A stretch of DNA of 64,000 bases from Saprospira sp. CCB-QB6 (GTDB lineage Bacteria; Bacteroidota; Bacteroidia; Chitinophagales; Saprospiraceae): assembly GCF_028464065.1 (NCBI RefSeq), contig NZ_CP116808.1, positions 2,373,501-2,437,500 on the forward strand, in the 5' to 3' direction. This document shows positions 7,787 to 16,730 of the stretch, piece by piece (within the stretch, counting starts at the first letter, position 1; each line of letters opens with the position of its first letter). The notes under the pieces were generated by a model. It saw only the letters and a program-made list of their open reading frames with translations. It ran no database searches and was not told where the DNA came from. The position numbers and the translations under genes are program-made.

Positions 7787-10756
7787 TTAATAACCAAATA
7801 CCTGATCTACAGAGAGCTCTTTATAATCGCCCAAAGATTTGAGGTAATCGGTATCCATTCGGCTTTTATCGCCAAGGACCAAAACCGTGTATTTGCGGCC
7901 CTTGATCTTGCTTTCATGGAATTTATTGAAGGCGTCTACGCCTCCTTTGCCCTCTACATTGAGGCCAGAGAAGAACTCATAGCGGTCTTTGCGGAGGTCT
8001 TGAGTGTAGCCGCGCTTTTTGTTGCTGCGGTAGGTCCAATAAACATCAGAACCCGTAAGGCGGTCAGCTTCTAGCTTTTTGAGGATGGCCCCAATTGCAT
8101 TGTTGAGCTGATCTTCTACTACAGGAACTTCCTCGATAATGCCTTTCATGGCGGGAATTGCCTGCTTGATCTTATCTGATTGAGTACCTACAAAGGCACG
8201 GAAATAATGCGCATCATCGGCACGAGCGGGCGAGCTGTTGAAGGCATAAGCAGAATAAGCCAAAGCGCGCTTTTCACGAATTTCTTGGAAAACAATAGAA
8301 GACAAGCCTGCACCAAAGTACTCATTGTAGAGCTGAGACATGTTGTTCTCTTCTAGATTGAAGCCTTCTGTACCCTTAGAAACCATCATGATTTCGGCTT
8401 GAGGCATGCCTGCAAAAGGAACAAAAATAACTTGGTCCTTTTCGGTGGCTAGCTCCTTAAAGTCGGGACGCTTGGGACAAGGAAGCAACTGATCGGCAAT
8501 TTTGTGCTCCATTTCCAAAACCTTGGCAATATCTGCCTGCTCTTGGCTACCATAATAAAATACCGAATGCTCGTATTGGGTCAAGGTCTTGATTTTGTCC
8601 ACCAATTGCTCGGCAGTCAAGGCATCCATTTCCTCAAAGCTCAAGATATCTCTAAAGGGCGATTTTTCGCCATAGCGAGCATAGTTAAACATGGCATTGT
8701 TGAGGATTTGACGCTTGTCTTTTTTCGCATCTAGACGATCCTTTTTGATTTGGGCCACTAGATTCTTAAGTGCTTCCTCATTGGGGTTGGCATGAGCCAA
8801 AATGTGCTCAAAGAGGGTTACCCCTTCTTGGAAAGAGCGATCGAGACCGCGGAGGGTCACATAGCTAACATCTCCACTGGTGTATACATCGAAGCTGAGG
8901 CCCAACTTGAAGAATTCTTGCTGCAGTTGTTCGGGGCTGTACTTATCTGTGCCCAAGAAGGGAAGATAACGAACGGCAATAGGCAAGATCTTATCATTCT
9001 GCGAGCCCATTTCAAGGATGTAGTAAAGGCTAAAGGTCTCGTTGGTCTTGTTCTGAACATAGTCAAAAGGAAGCTTGCCTTTGAGTTTGCTCTGTTGGAT
9101 GGCTTCTTTGAAATCGACAAACTGAGGGCTGAGGTTTTGGCTAGGCATTTCCTCAAAAGCTTTGCGGAAAGTAGAAAGCGTATCTTTAGCGGGCTCTACG
9201 GCCGTAATGCTAGGCTTGTCTACCTTGGCAATATTGTCGTCTTTGCCTTCTCTTTTGAAGACCACGACGCCATTATCTTCGCCCATATAGGTTTTGGCAA
9301 AGTCCGTAATTTGCTGCTTGCTAAATTTGCGCATGCGAGCAAATTTATTACTTACGGTGGCCCAATCTTGATTGCTGATAAAGGCATCGAGCATTTGGCC
9401 AGCACGGCCACGGTTACTTTCCAATGACTTTTGGTAGCGATACTCCATATCATTGATTACTGCTTCGATCATCCAGTCTTCAAATTCGCCAGCTTTGAGC
9501 TTACGAACCTGCTCCAAGACCAACTCCTTAGCTTCTTCTAGGCTTTGGCCGGGTTTGGGGTAAGCATAAATGCCTAAGAAAGAATAATCGTTGGCGGTCC
9601 AGCAAAAGGCCATGCTATTGCCTCCTACGGCTTGCTTTTGCACCAAGTTAAGGTCAATTAAACCCGCTTTGCCATTCGACAAAATGCCCATGGCAATATC
9701 TGCGATTAGGGCTTCATCTGTACCTGCGCCAGGCGCCACCCAGCCCATATCAAGAACAGCGGCTTCTTGGCCAACTACTTCTTTGACGATCATTTCTTTG
9801 CGCTCGGGCAATGGCTTTTTCTCAAATTGGGGAACCTCTTTGCTCTCATAACCCCCAAAGTACTTTTCAATCAGTTCTACGGTTTGGTCGGGATCAAAGT
9901 CTCCAGCCAAAACGATGGCCATATTATTAGGCACATAGTAGGTGTTAAAGAACTCATGGATCTTAACCATAGAGGGACGCTTGAGGTGCTCACTGGTTCC
10001 AATGGTCGTTTGTGTTCCATAAGGGTGGTTGGGGAGTAGGCCCGACATAAAGGCCTGGAAAACCTTGCGGCCATCATTGCTCTGCCCAATATTAAACTCT
10101 TCATAAACGGCTTCTAGCTCGGTATGAAAGAGACGAAGAACCAATTCGCTAAAGCGCTCTGACTCTACTTTCATCCAACGCTCTAGTTCGTTAGATGGAA
10201 TATCATTCACATAAACGGTTTGGTCCAAAGAGGTATAGGCATTGGTCCCTTTGGCCCCCAATTGTGAAATCATTTTGTCATACTCATTGGCGGCAACCAA
10301 TTTGGCTGCCTCAAAAGAGATGCTGTCAATCTTTTTATAGATGGCTTTGCGCGCCTCTGGATCAGCTTTGAAATGCTCTTCATAAAGAGCCGAAATTTCA
10401 TCCAACATGGGCTTCTCTTTCGCCCAATCTAAAGCTCCAATTTTAGAGCTTCCCTTAAAGAGCATGTGTTCTAGGTAGTGGGCCAAGCCTGTTGCATCGG
10501 CAGGGTCATTCTTAGATCCCGCACGAGTCGCAATATAAGTCTGAATACGGGGCTCGTCTTTATTGACGCTCATATAGACCTTTAGGCCATTTTTGAGGGT
10601 GTAGATCTTTGTCCCCAAAGGGTCATTCTCTACCGTTTCGTATTTATACTTTGTCATTTCTTCTTTTTCTTCTGTCTTTTTTTCGGATGGACTGCAACTC
10701 CAACTCAGACAACATAAACTGAGTAGGCAGCTAAAGATGCTAATTTTTGAGGACAT
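7787..10756 (-). CDS. M16-family zinc peptidase lipoprotein (insulinase-like)
   Basis: A lipoprotein signal (MSSKISIFSCLLSLCC...) with a lipobox ending at C21 indicates envelope anchoring. The inverted zinc motif H93-Y-L-E96-H97 (LAHYLEHMLF) and a downstream Glu in ELEAVYEEF complete the M16 active site. The 989 residues contain two M16 halves, an active N-terminal one and a C-terminal non-catalytic one, as in the single-chain PqqL/pitrilysin type. The likely role is degradation of peptides in the periplasm or at the cell surface. It is a single gene; only repeat copy 5 separates it from hflX upstream. Confidence 0.92.
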   Translation of the reverse strand: MSSKISIFSCLLSLCCLSWSCSPSEKKTEEKEEMTKYKYETVENDPLGTKIYTLKNGLKVYMSVNKDEPRIQTYIATRAGSKNDPADATGLAHYLEHMLFKGSSKIGALDWAKEKPMLDEISALYEEHFKADPEARKAIYKKIDSISFEAAKLVAANEYDKMISQLGAKGTNAYTSLDQTVYVNDIPSNELERWMKVESERFSELVLRLFHTELEAVYEEFNIGQSNDGRKVFQAFMSGLLPNHPYGTQTTIGTSEHLKRPSMVKIHEFFNTYYVPNNMAIVLAGDFDPDQTVELIEKYFGGYESKEVPQFEKKPLPERKEMIVKEVVGQEAAVLDMGWVAPGAGTDEALIADIAMGILSNGKAGLIDLNLVQKQAVGGNSMAFCWTANDYSFLGIYAYPKPGQSLEEAKELVLEQVRKLKAGEFEDWMIEAVINDMEYRYQKSLESNRGRAGQMLDAFISNQDWATVSNKFARMRKFSKQQITDFAKTYMGEDNGVVVFKREGKDDNIAKVDKPSITAVEPAKDTLSTFRKAFEEMPSQNLSPQFVDFKEAIQQSKLKGKLPFDYVQNKTNETFSLYYILEMGSQNDKILPIAVRYLPFLGTDKYSPEQLQQEFFKLGLSFDVYTSGDVSYVTLRGLDRSFQEGVTLFEHILAHANPNEEALKNLVAQIKKDRLDAKKDKRQILNNAMFNYARYGEKSPFRDILSFEEMDALTAEQLVDKIKTLTQYEHSVFYYGSQEQADIAKVLEMEHKIADQLLPCPKRPDFKELATEKDQVIFVPFAGMPQAEIMMVSKGTEGFNLEENNMSQLYNEYFGAGLSSIVFQEIREKRALAYSAYAFNSSPARADDAHYFRAFVGTQSDKIKQAIPAMKGIIEEVPVVEDQLNNAIGAILKKLEADRLTGSDVYWTYRSNKKRGYTQDLRKDRYEFFSGLNVEGKGGVDAFNKFHESKIKGRKYTVLVLGDKSRMDTDYLKSLGDYKELSVDQVFGY

Positions 10757-10902
10757 AGGCTAGTCTAATTCTATGGGTAAAATAATGAGTTCACTTCTCT
10801 TATCTCTAAGATACAAATAACTCTAAGGCTCTTTAAATACCCTTTCTTTTATTAGATCAATTATAGATTTTTTTGGATGAGAAGAGGCTGTCTTGGGGCA
10901 TT

Positions 10903-11170
10903 ACTCCCTTTGGTCGTCGAACTGCGAACTAAAGTTCTTGTTGTCGTTTACTTCGTCGAACTGGCGCCTCTTTGAGGCTGGTTGTCACAGCTCGCTGCTG
11001 TTTTGGGGCCTCCCGCCTTCGGCGGGCGCTACGTTGCGCAGCTCGCTGCTCGCTCGGCCCTGCGGCGGCTTTGCCGCCTTGGTCTGGCCTGACGGCCACT
11101 GCTCCACATCGCTAGGCCGTTTGGCCTTCGGCCATCACTGCGGGTTGAAACCCGCAGCAGAGGCCCAAAA
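10903..11170 (+). repeat. GC-rich modular hairpin repeat, copy 5 (F), with an extra module
   Basis: The core spans about 11001-11170. A preceding module (10903-11000) contains CTCCCTTTGGTCGTCGAAC and GGCGCC...GGCTGGTTGTC, which recurs in copies 21 and 22. The tail has the module CGGGTTGAAACCCG. It fills most of the 471-base gap between the M16 gene and hflX; the part at 10757-10902 is the AT-rich upstream region of the M16 gene, in which I see no clear promoter. Confidence 0.85.
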
Positions 11171-11204
11171 AAATAGCAAGTAGATTTTAGATCTGCTTGC
11201 TATC
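11170..11204 (-). terminator. Intrinsic terminator of hflX
   Basis: On the minus strand, AGCAAGCAGAT / ATCTACTTGCT (one G-T pair) is followed by ATTTTTTT, about 24 bases after the hflX stop. Confidence 0.75.
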
Positions 11205-11227
11205 TTCTTTATTGGGCTTTGATGGCC

Positions 11228-12439
11228 TTAGAACCAGAAATTCTTTTTGTGCGGGTAGCGCTCAATATATAGCTCGCCAATATGTTGGGCTAGGCTTTCT
11301 CTAAACTCCTCGATGCCCTCTTCTTCGGTAACGGCCATAAAGCTCGCCTTGTTTTGGGTTTTCTCCTGCCATTGTTTTCTGAGTTCGCTTTCTAGCTGTT
11401 CTCTTTCTTCAGGCGTCAAGAAATCGTCAAAAACCTCTGAGCGGTAGCGGTCCATTTTATTGAAAACATAGAGGCAGGGAATGCTGCCTGCGCCCAGCTC
11501 CTTGAGGGTTTGCTCTACCACCTGAATGTGATCGCGATATTGGGGGTGCGAGATGTCGATCACATGAATGAGCAGGTCGCTTTCGCGGACCTCATCGAGG
11601 GTAGATTTAAAGCTTTCGACCAAATGGTGGGGCAGTTTTCGGATAAAACCGACCGTATCGGACAGCAAGAAAGGCATATTGCCCACCACCACCTTTCGGA
11701 CCGTAGTGTCGAGAGTCGCAAAAAGTTTATTTTCGACCAAAACCTCTGATTTGCCGAGGCGATTCATCAGGGTAGATTTTCCGACATTGGTATAGCCCAC
11801 CAAAGCGGCCCGGATCATGCCTTGGCGGCTTTTTCTTTGGGTGCTGGCTTGCAGGTCGATTTTTTCTAGCTTCTTTTTGAGCAAAGCAATGCGGTCGCGA
11901 ACAATCCGTCTATCCGTTTCAATTTCCTTTTCTCCAGGTCCACGCATACCGATACCCCCTCTTTGGCGTTCGAGGTGGGTCCAGAGCCCCCGCAAACGGG
12001 GCAAAAGGTATTGCATTTGGGCCAATTCCACCTGTGCTTTAGCTTGGGCAGTTTGGGCATTAGAGGCAAAGATATCGAGGATCAGGCTAGAGCGATCGAC
12101 AATTTTGCACTTAATTTCCTCTTCCAAAAAGCTAGTTTGCTTACCCGTCAAGTCATCATCAAAGATGACCAGATTGATTTCTTTATCTTCTACATAATCT
12201 CGAATCTCCTCCATTTTCCCTTTGCGCACAAAGGTTCTGCGATCGGGATGATCTAGGCGTTGGGTAAAGCGTTTGACCGTTTCCGCCCCAGCGGTTTCGG
12301 CCAAAAACTCTAGTTCATCCAAATGCTCATGCACCAATTCTTCGGGCTGATCGGGTAAAATAACGGCCACCAAAACGGCCTTTTCGATGCCCAATTTGGG
12401 CTGGAAATTCTTTTCTCCTAAGTTCCACTTCTCTGACAT
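11228..12439 (-). CDS. hflX: GTPase HflX
   Basis: Ribosome-associated GTPase that splits or rescues stalled ribosomes under stress. The N-terminal nucleotide-binding-like domain (about 15-200) contains the typical QAKAQVELAQMQYLLPRL and GGIGMRGPGE stretches, and the G domain has G1 GYTNVGKST (215-223), G3 DTVGF and G4 NKMD. The length of 403 residues is usual for the family. The gene is transcribed alone and ends in a strong terminator. Nothing unusual. Confidence 0.96.
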   Translation of the reverse strand: MSEKWNLGEKNFQPKLGIEKAVLVAVILPDQPEELVHEHLDELEFLAETAGAETVKRFTQRLDHPDRRTFVRKGKMEEIRDYVEDKEINLVIFDDDLTGKQTSFLEEEIKCKIVDRSSLILDIFASNAQTAQAKAQVELAQMQYLLPRLRGLWTHLERQRGGIGMRGPGEKEIETDRRIVRDRIALLKKKLEKIDLQASTQRKSRQGMIRAALVGYTNVGKSTLMNRLGKSEVLVENKLFATLDTTVRKVVVGNMPFLLSDTVGFIRKLPHHLVESFKSTLDEVRESDLLIHVIDISHPQYRDHIQVVEQTLKELGAGSIPCLYVFNKMDRYRSEVFDDFLTPEEREQLESELRKQWQEKTQNKASFMAVTEEEGIEEFRESLAQHIGELYIERYPHKKNFWF

Positions 12440-12467
12440 ACTATATAACTTCGAGTTCGTTCAAAAT

Positions 12468-13679
12468 CTAAGGGCGTAACCACTGTTGCGGATTCAGCTT
12501 TTTTTTGCCCTCCCATAATTCAAAATGCAGGATATAGGTTCCTGACTGCGGGTCTTTGCTTACTTCGGCCAATTGCTGGCCCGCACTTACTTTTTGTCCA
12601 GCTTTTACTTTGGCGTTTTGGATATGGGCGTAAGAGCTATAATAATTGGCATGTTGGACCAATATCGCTTTTCCGCTGCCCGGTATCTCAAAAAGGCTGA
12701 CCACTCGGCCCTCCGCAATGCTGCGGACGCTGGCCTTGGCCGCTGTTCGATAATCTACTCCATTGTTTTCTAAATATACTTCTTCAAAAAGAGGGTGTCT
12801 TCTTCGGCCAAAGGCCGCAATAATGCTACCGCTTACGGGAGCGGGAAGCTTTCCTTTTTTTGAGGCAAATTGTTGATTACTACTTGTCTTATAACTATTG
12901 CTGCTGCCTCCGTCTTCATAGACGCGGGCTTTCTTTTTGGCGGCTAGCATTTGGGCCTGAATAGCGGCTTCAATGTTTCGGTTGAGCTGCTTTTTCTGCC
13001 GTTCTTTGGCTTTTAGGGCCTGCCGCAGGCTGCCTTCTTTGCGCTTAAGCGATTTGAGCAATTGGTCCTTATCGCTCAGTTCTTCTTCTAGCTGTAGCTG
13101 CTGTTCTTTGGTGGCTATTAGCAGTTGTTCTTGCTCGATGCGCTTCTTTTCCAATTGGGCCAATTCCTCGGCTTCTTTATCGGCTGTTTTTTGCAAGAGC
13201 AGAGCTTGTCGCCGCCGTTTCTCCTCCAATTCTTTGAGGTAAATGCTTTGGCGATAAGAACGACTCCAGCCACTAAAACTCAACCAATTCCCCCAATACG
13301 AGCTGGTCTTTTTGGTTTTGTAGAGCTCTACCAACACCTTTTTATAACTGGCCTTAAAAGCAACTAATTGAGCTTGCAGTTCTGCTAATTTAAGCTCTCG
13401 TTCCTTGGTTTCGGCGGCCAATTGGGCCTGTTCTTTTTCCAAAACCTCCAAGAGCTCTTGCCGCTGCTCCAATTGCTTTTGCAAAGAGGCCAATTCCTCT
13501 ACAGTTTGGCTTTTGTTGCTGGCGGTTTGGTCCAATAAAGAGGCCGTTTGCGCAATTTGCTGGCTCAAGCGCTTGCGTTTGGCCAATAGTTCAGCCCGAC
13601 TCTGCCCAAGCAAGGGCAGGGTCCACAAACATATCAATAAACAAATGCTACTGCTTATAGCCGTTAATCCATTGCTCAT
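12468..13679 (-). CDS. EnvC-like murein hydrolase activator (degenerate LytM/M23 domain)
   Basis: Signal peptide (about residues 1-26, ending in LLGQ), a long coiled coil (about 28-250) and a C-terminal LytM domain (about 278-400). In the LytM domain the first zinc-ligand His is N305 (ENNGVDY) while D309 remains, and the catalytic position in the usual HLHFE motif is I383 with H385 kept. Such loss of active-site residues is typical of EnvC-type proteins, which activate amidases rather than cut peptidoglycan. It overlaps the end of the DUF4292 gene by 32 bases, so the two are cotranscribed and probably translationally coupled. Likely role: cell-envelope remodelling at division. Confidence 0.88.
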   Translation of the reverse strand: MSNGLTAISSSICLLICLWTLPLLGQSRAELLAKRKRLSQQIAQTASLLDQTASNKSQTVEELASLQKQLEQRQELLEVLEKEQAQLAAETKERELKLAELQAQLVAFKASYKKVLVELYKTKKTSSYWGNWLSFSGWSRSYRQSIYLKELEEKRRRQALLLQKTADKEAEELAQLEKKRIEQEQLLIATKEQQLQLEEELSDKDQLLKSLKRKEGSLRQALKAKERQKKQLNRNIEAAIQAQMLAAKKKARVYEDGGSSNSYKTSSNQQFASKKGKLPAPVSGSIIAAFGRRRHPLFEEVYLENNGVDYRTAAKASVRSIAEGRVVSLFEIPGSGKAILVQHANYYSSYAHIQNAKVKAGQKVSAGQQLAEVSKDPQSGTYILHFELWEGKKKLNPQQWLRP

Positions 13680-14592
13680 AATGATCGGGCACCTTAAAAC
13701 GCATGCGCTGCGGCTCGTTTAATTCTATTTTGTTCAAATCAATCTTCAAATATACGGATTTTCCCGCTGCATTTTGGGCCTCCAAGATCTTTGTAAAGGC
13801 TAAATATTTGCCATTCAACTCCTGATAGTCCTCAAAAGTAACGGTCATATACTCCGCTTCCGTCCGCTGAATACGGCTTTTCCGAATCCGATAATCGGCA
13901 TCCAACCAAAGCTCCAGTTGCCCATTCTGCGGCAAGGGACTACTCAAATGATAATATTGACTATCCTGCTTTAATTTGAAATCCAAACGCTCCAACAAAA
14001 TCGGATTACCTAAGAGCAAATCTTGCAATTCTCGCAAGCTCAAACTCACCCCCAATTGCTCTTCCAATTTGCCATAAGGCTCCGCCCGATATTCATTAGC
14101 CTGCCGATTTAAGGTCTCTAGCCGATCTTTGGAAATCTGCAAGCGCAGGCCCTCCACACTCACCTTTTTAAAGGTCATCCAAACCAAACTATCTCGCCGC
14201 ATCTTCATTTTTAGACTAAAAGAAAGGTTTTCTTCTTCAGTCTTCAGTTTGCCCTTGCCCTTGGCCTCCAACCACTCAAAGTCCAGATATTGCGCCTTTA
14301 AGCGATTGAGCAACTCTTTTTTCGTCCGCTCTTCGGTCTTTTTGGCCAAGCGCTCGCCAGATTTACAAGCGCCCAAACTCGCCACCAAAAAGAGGAGGAG
14401 AAGGAATTGCAAGAACTGTTTTTTGGGGCCTCCGCAGCAAGCTGCGGCGCTACGCTGCGGGGCTCGCTGCTCGCTCGGCCCTTCGGCGGCTTGGCCGCCT
14501 CGGTCTGGCCCTGCGGGCCACCCGCTCCGCATCGCTAGGCCAATGCCGCCTAAGGCGGCTAGGGCCGTGTTTGTTCGCACAGATTTACTCAT
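13648..14592 (-). CDS. DUF4292 lipoprotein with a repeat inserted in its 5' coding region
   Basis: The C-terminal 230 residues match the DUF4292 family, an envelope lipoprotein of unknown function found between TPR and LytM genes in Bacteroidota. I choose the ATG at 14592 because ATGAGTAA overlaps the stop of the upstream TPR gene, a classic coupled start. The resulting N-terminus is MSKSVRT, followed by about 55 residues that are a pure translation of repeat copy 6, and only then KKQFLQFLLLLF with the lipobox VASLGAC. A normal protein would join the first residues directly to KKQFLQF. Either the long form is made with a buried signal peptide, or translation restarts at the TTG at 14412. The start is therefore unsure; the family call is firm. 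Confidence 0.8.
   Translation of the reverse strand: MSKSVRTNTALAALGGIGLAMRSGWPAGPDRGGQAAEGPSEQRAPQRSAAACCGGPKKQFLQFLLLLFLVASLGACKSGERLAKKTEERTKKELLNRLKAQYLDFEWLEAKGKGKLKTEEENLSFSLKMKMRRDSLVWMTFKKVSVEGLRLQISKDRLETLNRQANEYRAEPYGKLEEQLGVSLSLRELQDLLLGNPILLERLDFKLKQDSQYYHLSSPLPQNGQLELWLDADYRIRKSRIQRTEAEYMTVTFEDYQELNGKYLAFTKILEAQNAAGKSVYLKIDLNKIELNEPQRMRFKVPDHYEQWINGYKQ
14421..14566 (+). repeat. GC-rich modular hairpin repeat, copy 6 (F), inside a coding region
   Basis: Complete copy from TTTTGGGGCC to AGGGCC, with hairpins CCGCAGC-AA-GCTGCGG, GGCGGCTTGGCCGCC, TGGCCC-TGC-GGGCCA and GCCGCC-TAA-GGCGGC. It is stop-free in the DUF4292 frame and lies between the native start and the signal peptide of that gene. 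Confidence 0.9.
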
Positions 14593-16300
14593 ATAAGCTT
14601 TTGCTTTCAATTTTCCGCTCTAATATGGTCGATACGCTCCCTAGCTCTTTGGCTTTTTTCCAAGCCTTAAGTGCGCCTTCCAAATCTCCCATTTTAAACA
14701 ACAGATCGCCATATTGTTCTTGCAAAAGTGGGTTGCGCTCCCCCCCATTGTCAAAGGCTTTCCCAAACTCTTTTTGAGCCGCTCTAAAATCATTTTTTAA
14801 ATAGGCCAAACGAGCGGCGATTCCCAAATAAAGAGGATTGTAAGCATCTTCTTTCAGTAGGCTTGCACTCATTTTTTCCACCTCCTCCAAAGACTTATTT
14901 TGGGCCAATAAACTTTGGCAATAACTGGCCATAGGCGCAGGCGCCTTGGGTAAAATGGCCCGAGCTTGCTCAAATTGCTTTTCGGCCTCTGCATATTTCT
15001 TTTGCCCAGCCAAGGCCTGCCCCAAGGCCGCCTGCGCATGCGCCTTGAGCTGCTGCTGATCAAAGGCCCGCTCAATAGCTCTTTTTAGGCTTTTGCCTGC
15101 TGCTGTATAATCTTCTAGTTGGTTTTGGGCCAATCCCTGATAATAATAACCTAGGGCTTGGGCGGGAAACAAACTCACACATTCTTGAGCCGTTTTCAAT
15201 AAGGCTTGACTATTCTGTAGGCGGTTGTAGCTGGCCATCAATTGTCCCCAAATGGGTAGCTGGTTTTTGTTTTGGGCCAAAGCTTCCTCATAAGCTTGGG
15301 CGGCTAGGCTATATTTCCGCTCTTGGCTGAGCAAATCGCCATAAAGCAAGCTCGCCTGCGCATAACCTGGATGCTGCTGAAGAATATTTTTCGCCAATCG
15401 CTGCAAACTTGGTCCATCAATTTGGCTATTGCCCGATAAATAGGCATTGACCAAAGGTTCTAAGACTTTTATCTTGGCCAAAGGCGGTTGTCCCCCATCC
15501 GCAAAAACTTGTTCTAGGGCCTTTAGGTAGCGGGGGTAATCTCCTTCGGTCCGAAAAACCTCCGCCATGGCAATGTTCGCATCGGCTTGTTTGGGGTCTA
15601 GGGCCAAAACTTCTTTATAGCTGGCTCTAGCTTCCTTCTCTAAGCCCAAGCGCTCTTGGTATTGGGCCAAAAGTAAATAATGCTCAGCAGAAGGAGGCAG
15701 GTTCTTTTGCAGCTCTTCCAACTCTTTGAGCGCCTTTTTGTCCTTCCCCATTTGAGCATAAATCTTATGTCGCTTGAGGTAGTAGTCGGCCTTGGGACCC
15801 TTTTCTTTTTCTAGGCGGTCATAAACCTTAAGGGCCGTTTTCTGGTCTTTGCTTCGAAGCAAATAGAAAATCCAATCATGGAAGTAGCGCTCTTCATTAC
15901 TATTTTTGATTAACTCCTCATAGAGCTCAGCCGCTTCTTTATGTTTACCCATCTTGCTTAGTGCTTTGGCATAAGCCGCAACATAATCGGGCTCTAGGGG
16001 AGCCAATTCATGACAGCTAGCTAAGGCCTTTAGGGCTTCTTCTGGTTGTTTGAGCTCTTCATAGAGTTCAGCCATTTGGAAGTAGGGGGCACTCAATTTA
16101 GGAGCCTTTTCTACAATTTCTTTATAGCGGGCAAGGGCCTCATTGCTATTGCCCAAAATCTTTTCTCTAGAAGCCTCAATAAATTGTTTTTGGAGAAGGA
16201 CCTCTGCTTCTTCTGGACGTTGATCTGTTGTTTTTTGTGCTTGGCCCAATTGGCTAGCCAAAAGGCCGGAAGACAATACAATATATTTGAGTATAGACAT
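14585..16300 (-). CDS. Secreted tetratricopeptide-repeat protein
   Basis: N-terminal signal peptide (MSILKYIVLSSGLLASQLGQA) followed by about 14 TPR units to residue 560, for example APYFQMAELYEELKQPEEAL and ADANIAMAEVFRTEGDYPRY. TPR arrays bind other proteins; the conserved order TPR - DUF4292 - LytM in Bacteroidota suggests a shared envelope assembly role, which is an inference from synteny. It is the first gene of this minus-strand operon, and its stop overlaps the likely start of the DUF4292 gene. Confidence 0.88.
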   Translation of the reverse strand: MSILKYIVLSSGLLASQLGQAQKTTDQRPEEAEVLLQKQFIEASREKILGNSNEALARYKEIVEKAPKLSAPYFQMAELYEELKQPEEALKALASCHELAPLEPDYVAAYAKALSKMGKHKEAAELYEELIKNSNEERYFHDWIFYLLRSKDQKTALKVYDRLEKEKGPKADYYLKRHKIYAQMGKDKKALKELEELQKNLPPSAEHYLLLAQYQERLGLEKEARASYKEVLALDPKQADANIAMAEVFRTEGDYPRYLKALEQVFADGGQPPLAKIKVLEPLVNAYLSGNSQIDGPSLQRLAKNILQQHPGYAQASLLYGDLLSQERKYSLAAQAYEEALAQNKNQLPIWGQLMASYNRLQNSQALLKTAQECVSLFPAQALGYYYQGLAQNQLEDYTAAGKSLKRAIERAFDQQQLKAHAQAALGQALAGQKKYAEAEKQFEQARAILPKAPAPMASYCQSLLAQNKSLEEVEKMSASLLKEDAYNPLYLGIAARLAYLKNDFRAAQKEFGKAFDNGGERNPLLQEQYGDLLFKMGDLEGALKAWKKAKELGSVSTILERKIESKSLYE

Positions 16301-16321
16301 AAATAAAAGATTTTTAGAAGC

Positions 16322-16720
16322 TTAATCTAGCTGCTCTAATAGGGCCTCTGCAATGGGAATATCAGCCTGCGAAAGTGGGTAATTTAATAACTCTTGAGGC
16401 AAAACCCAAGCCAGCTGGGCATGCTCCAGCGCCTGAGGCTGACCCTGAACGGAGGCAATCCAATAGGCCCGCAGGCGAATGGTCTTTTGGGGTTTGTAGG
16501 GATGCAAACTCTCCATAAAGAAGGAACCAATTTGAGCTTGAATGCCAAATTCCTCTTCCATCTCGCGGGCTAGGGCCTGAGGTTCAGTTTCTTCGGCTTC
16601 TAGTTTGCCACCAGGAAACTCCCATTGGCCAGCAAATGACTGTTCTGGGGCCCTTTGGGCTAAAAAGAAGCGGCCATCTGCTCTTTGCCAGATGGCCGCC
16701 ACAACTGTGATGATTTTCAT
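16322..16720 (-). CDS. MutT-like Nudix hydrolase
   Basis: A complete Nudix box GX5EX7REUXEEXGU is visible in GGKLEAEETEPQALAREM and the following EEEFGI. The N-terminus VVAAIWQRADGRFFLAQR and the WEFPGGK signature are typical of 8-oxo-dGTP diphosphatases (MutT), which clean oxidised nucleotides from the pool. The length of 132 residues fits. It lies 10 bases downstream of lepA on the same strand, so the two probably share a transcript. Confidence 0.9.
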   Translation of the reverse strand: MKIITVVAAIWQRADGRFFLAQRAPEQSFAGQWEFPGGKLEAEETEPQALAREMEEEFGIQAQIGSFFMESLHPYKPQKTIRLRAYWIASVQGQPQALEHAQLAWVLPQELLNYPLSQADIPIAEALLEQLD

Positions 16721-16730
16721 AAATTTAGGC

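Noticed and set aside
8792-9427. Open frame of 211 codons on the plus strand
   Set aside because: Antisense to the well-supported M16 peptidase gene; it is a shadow of that gene's codon pattern.
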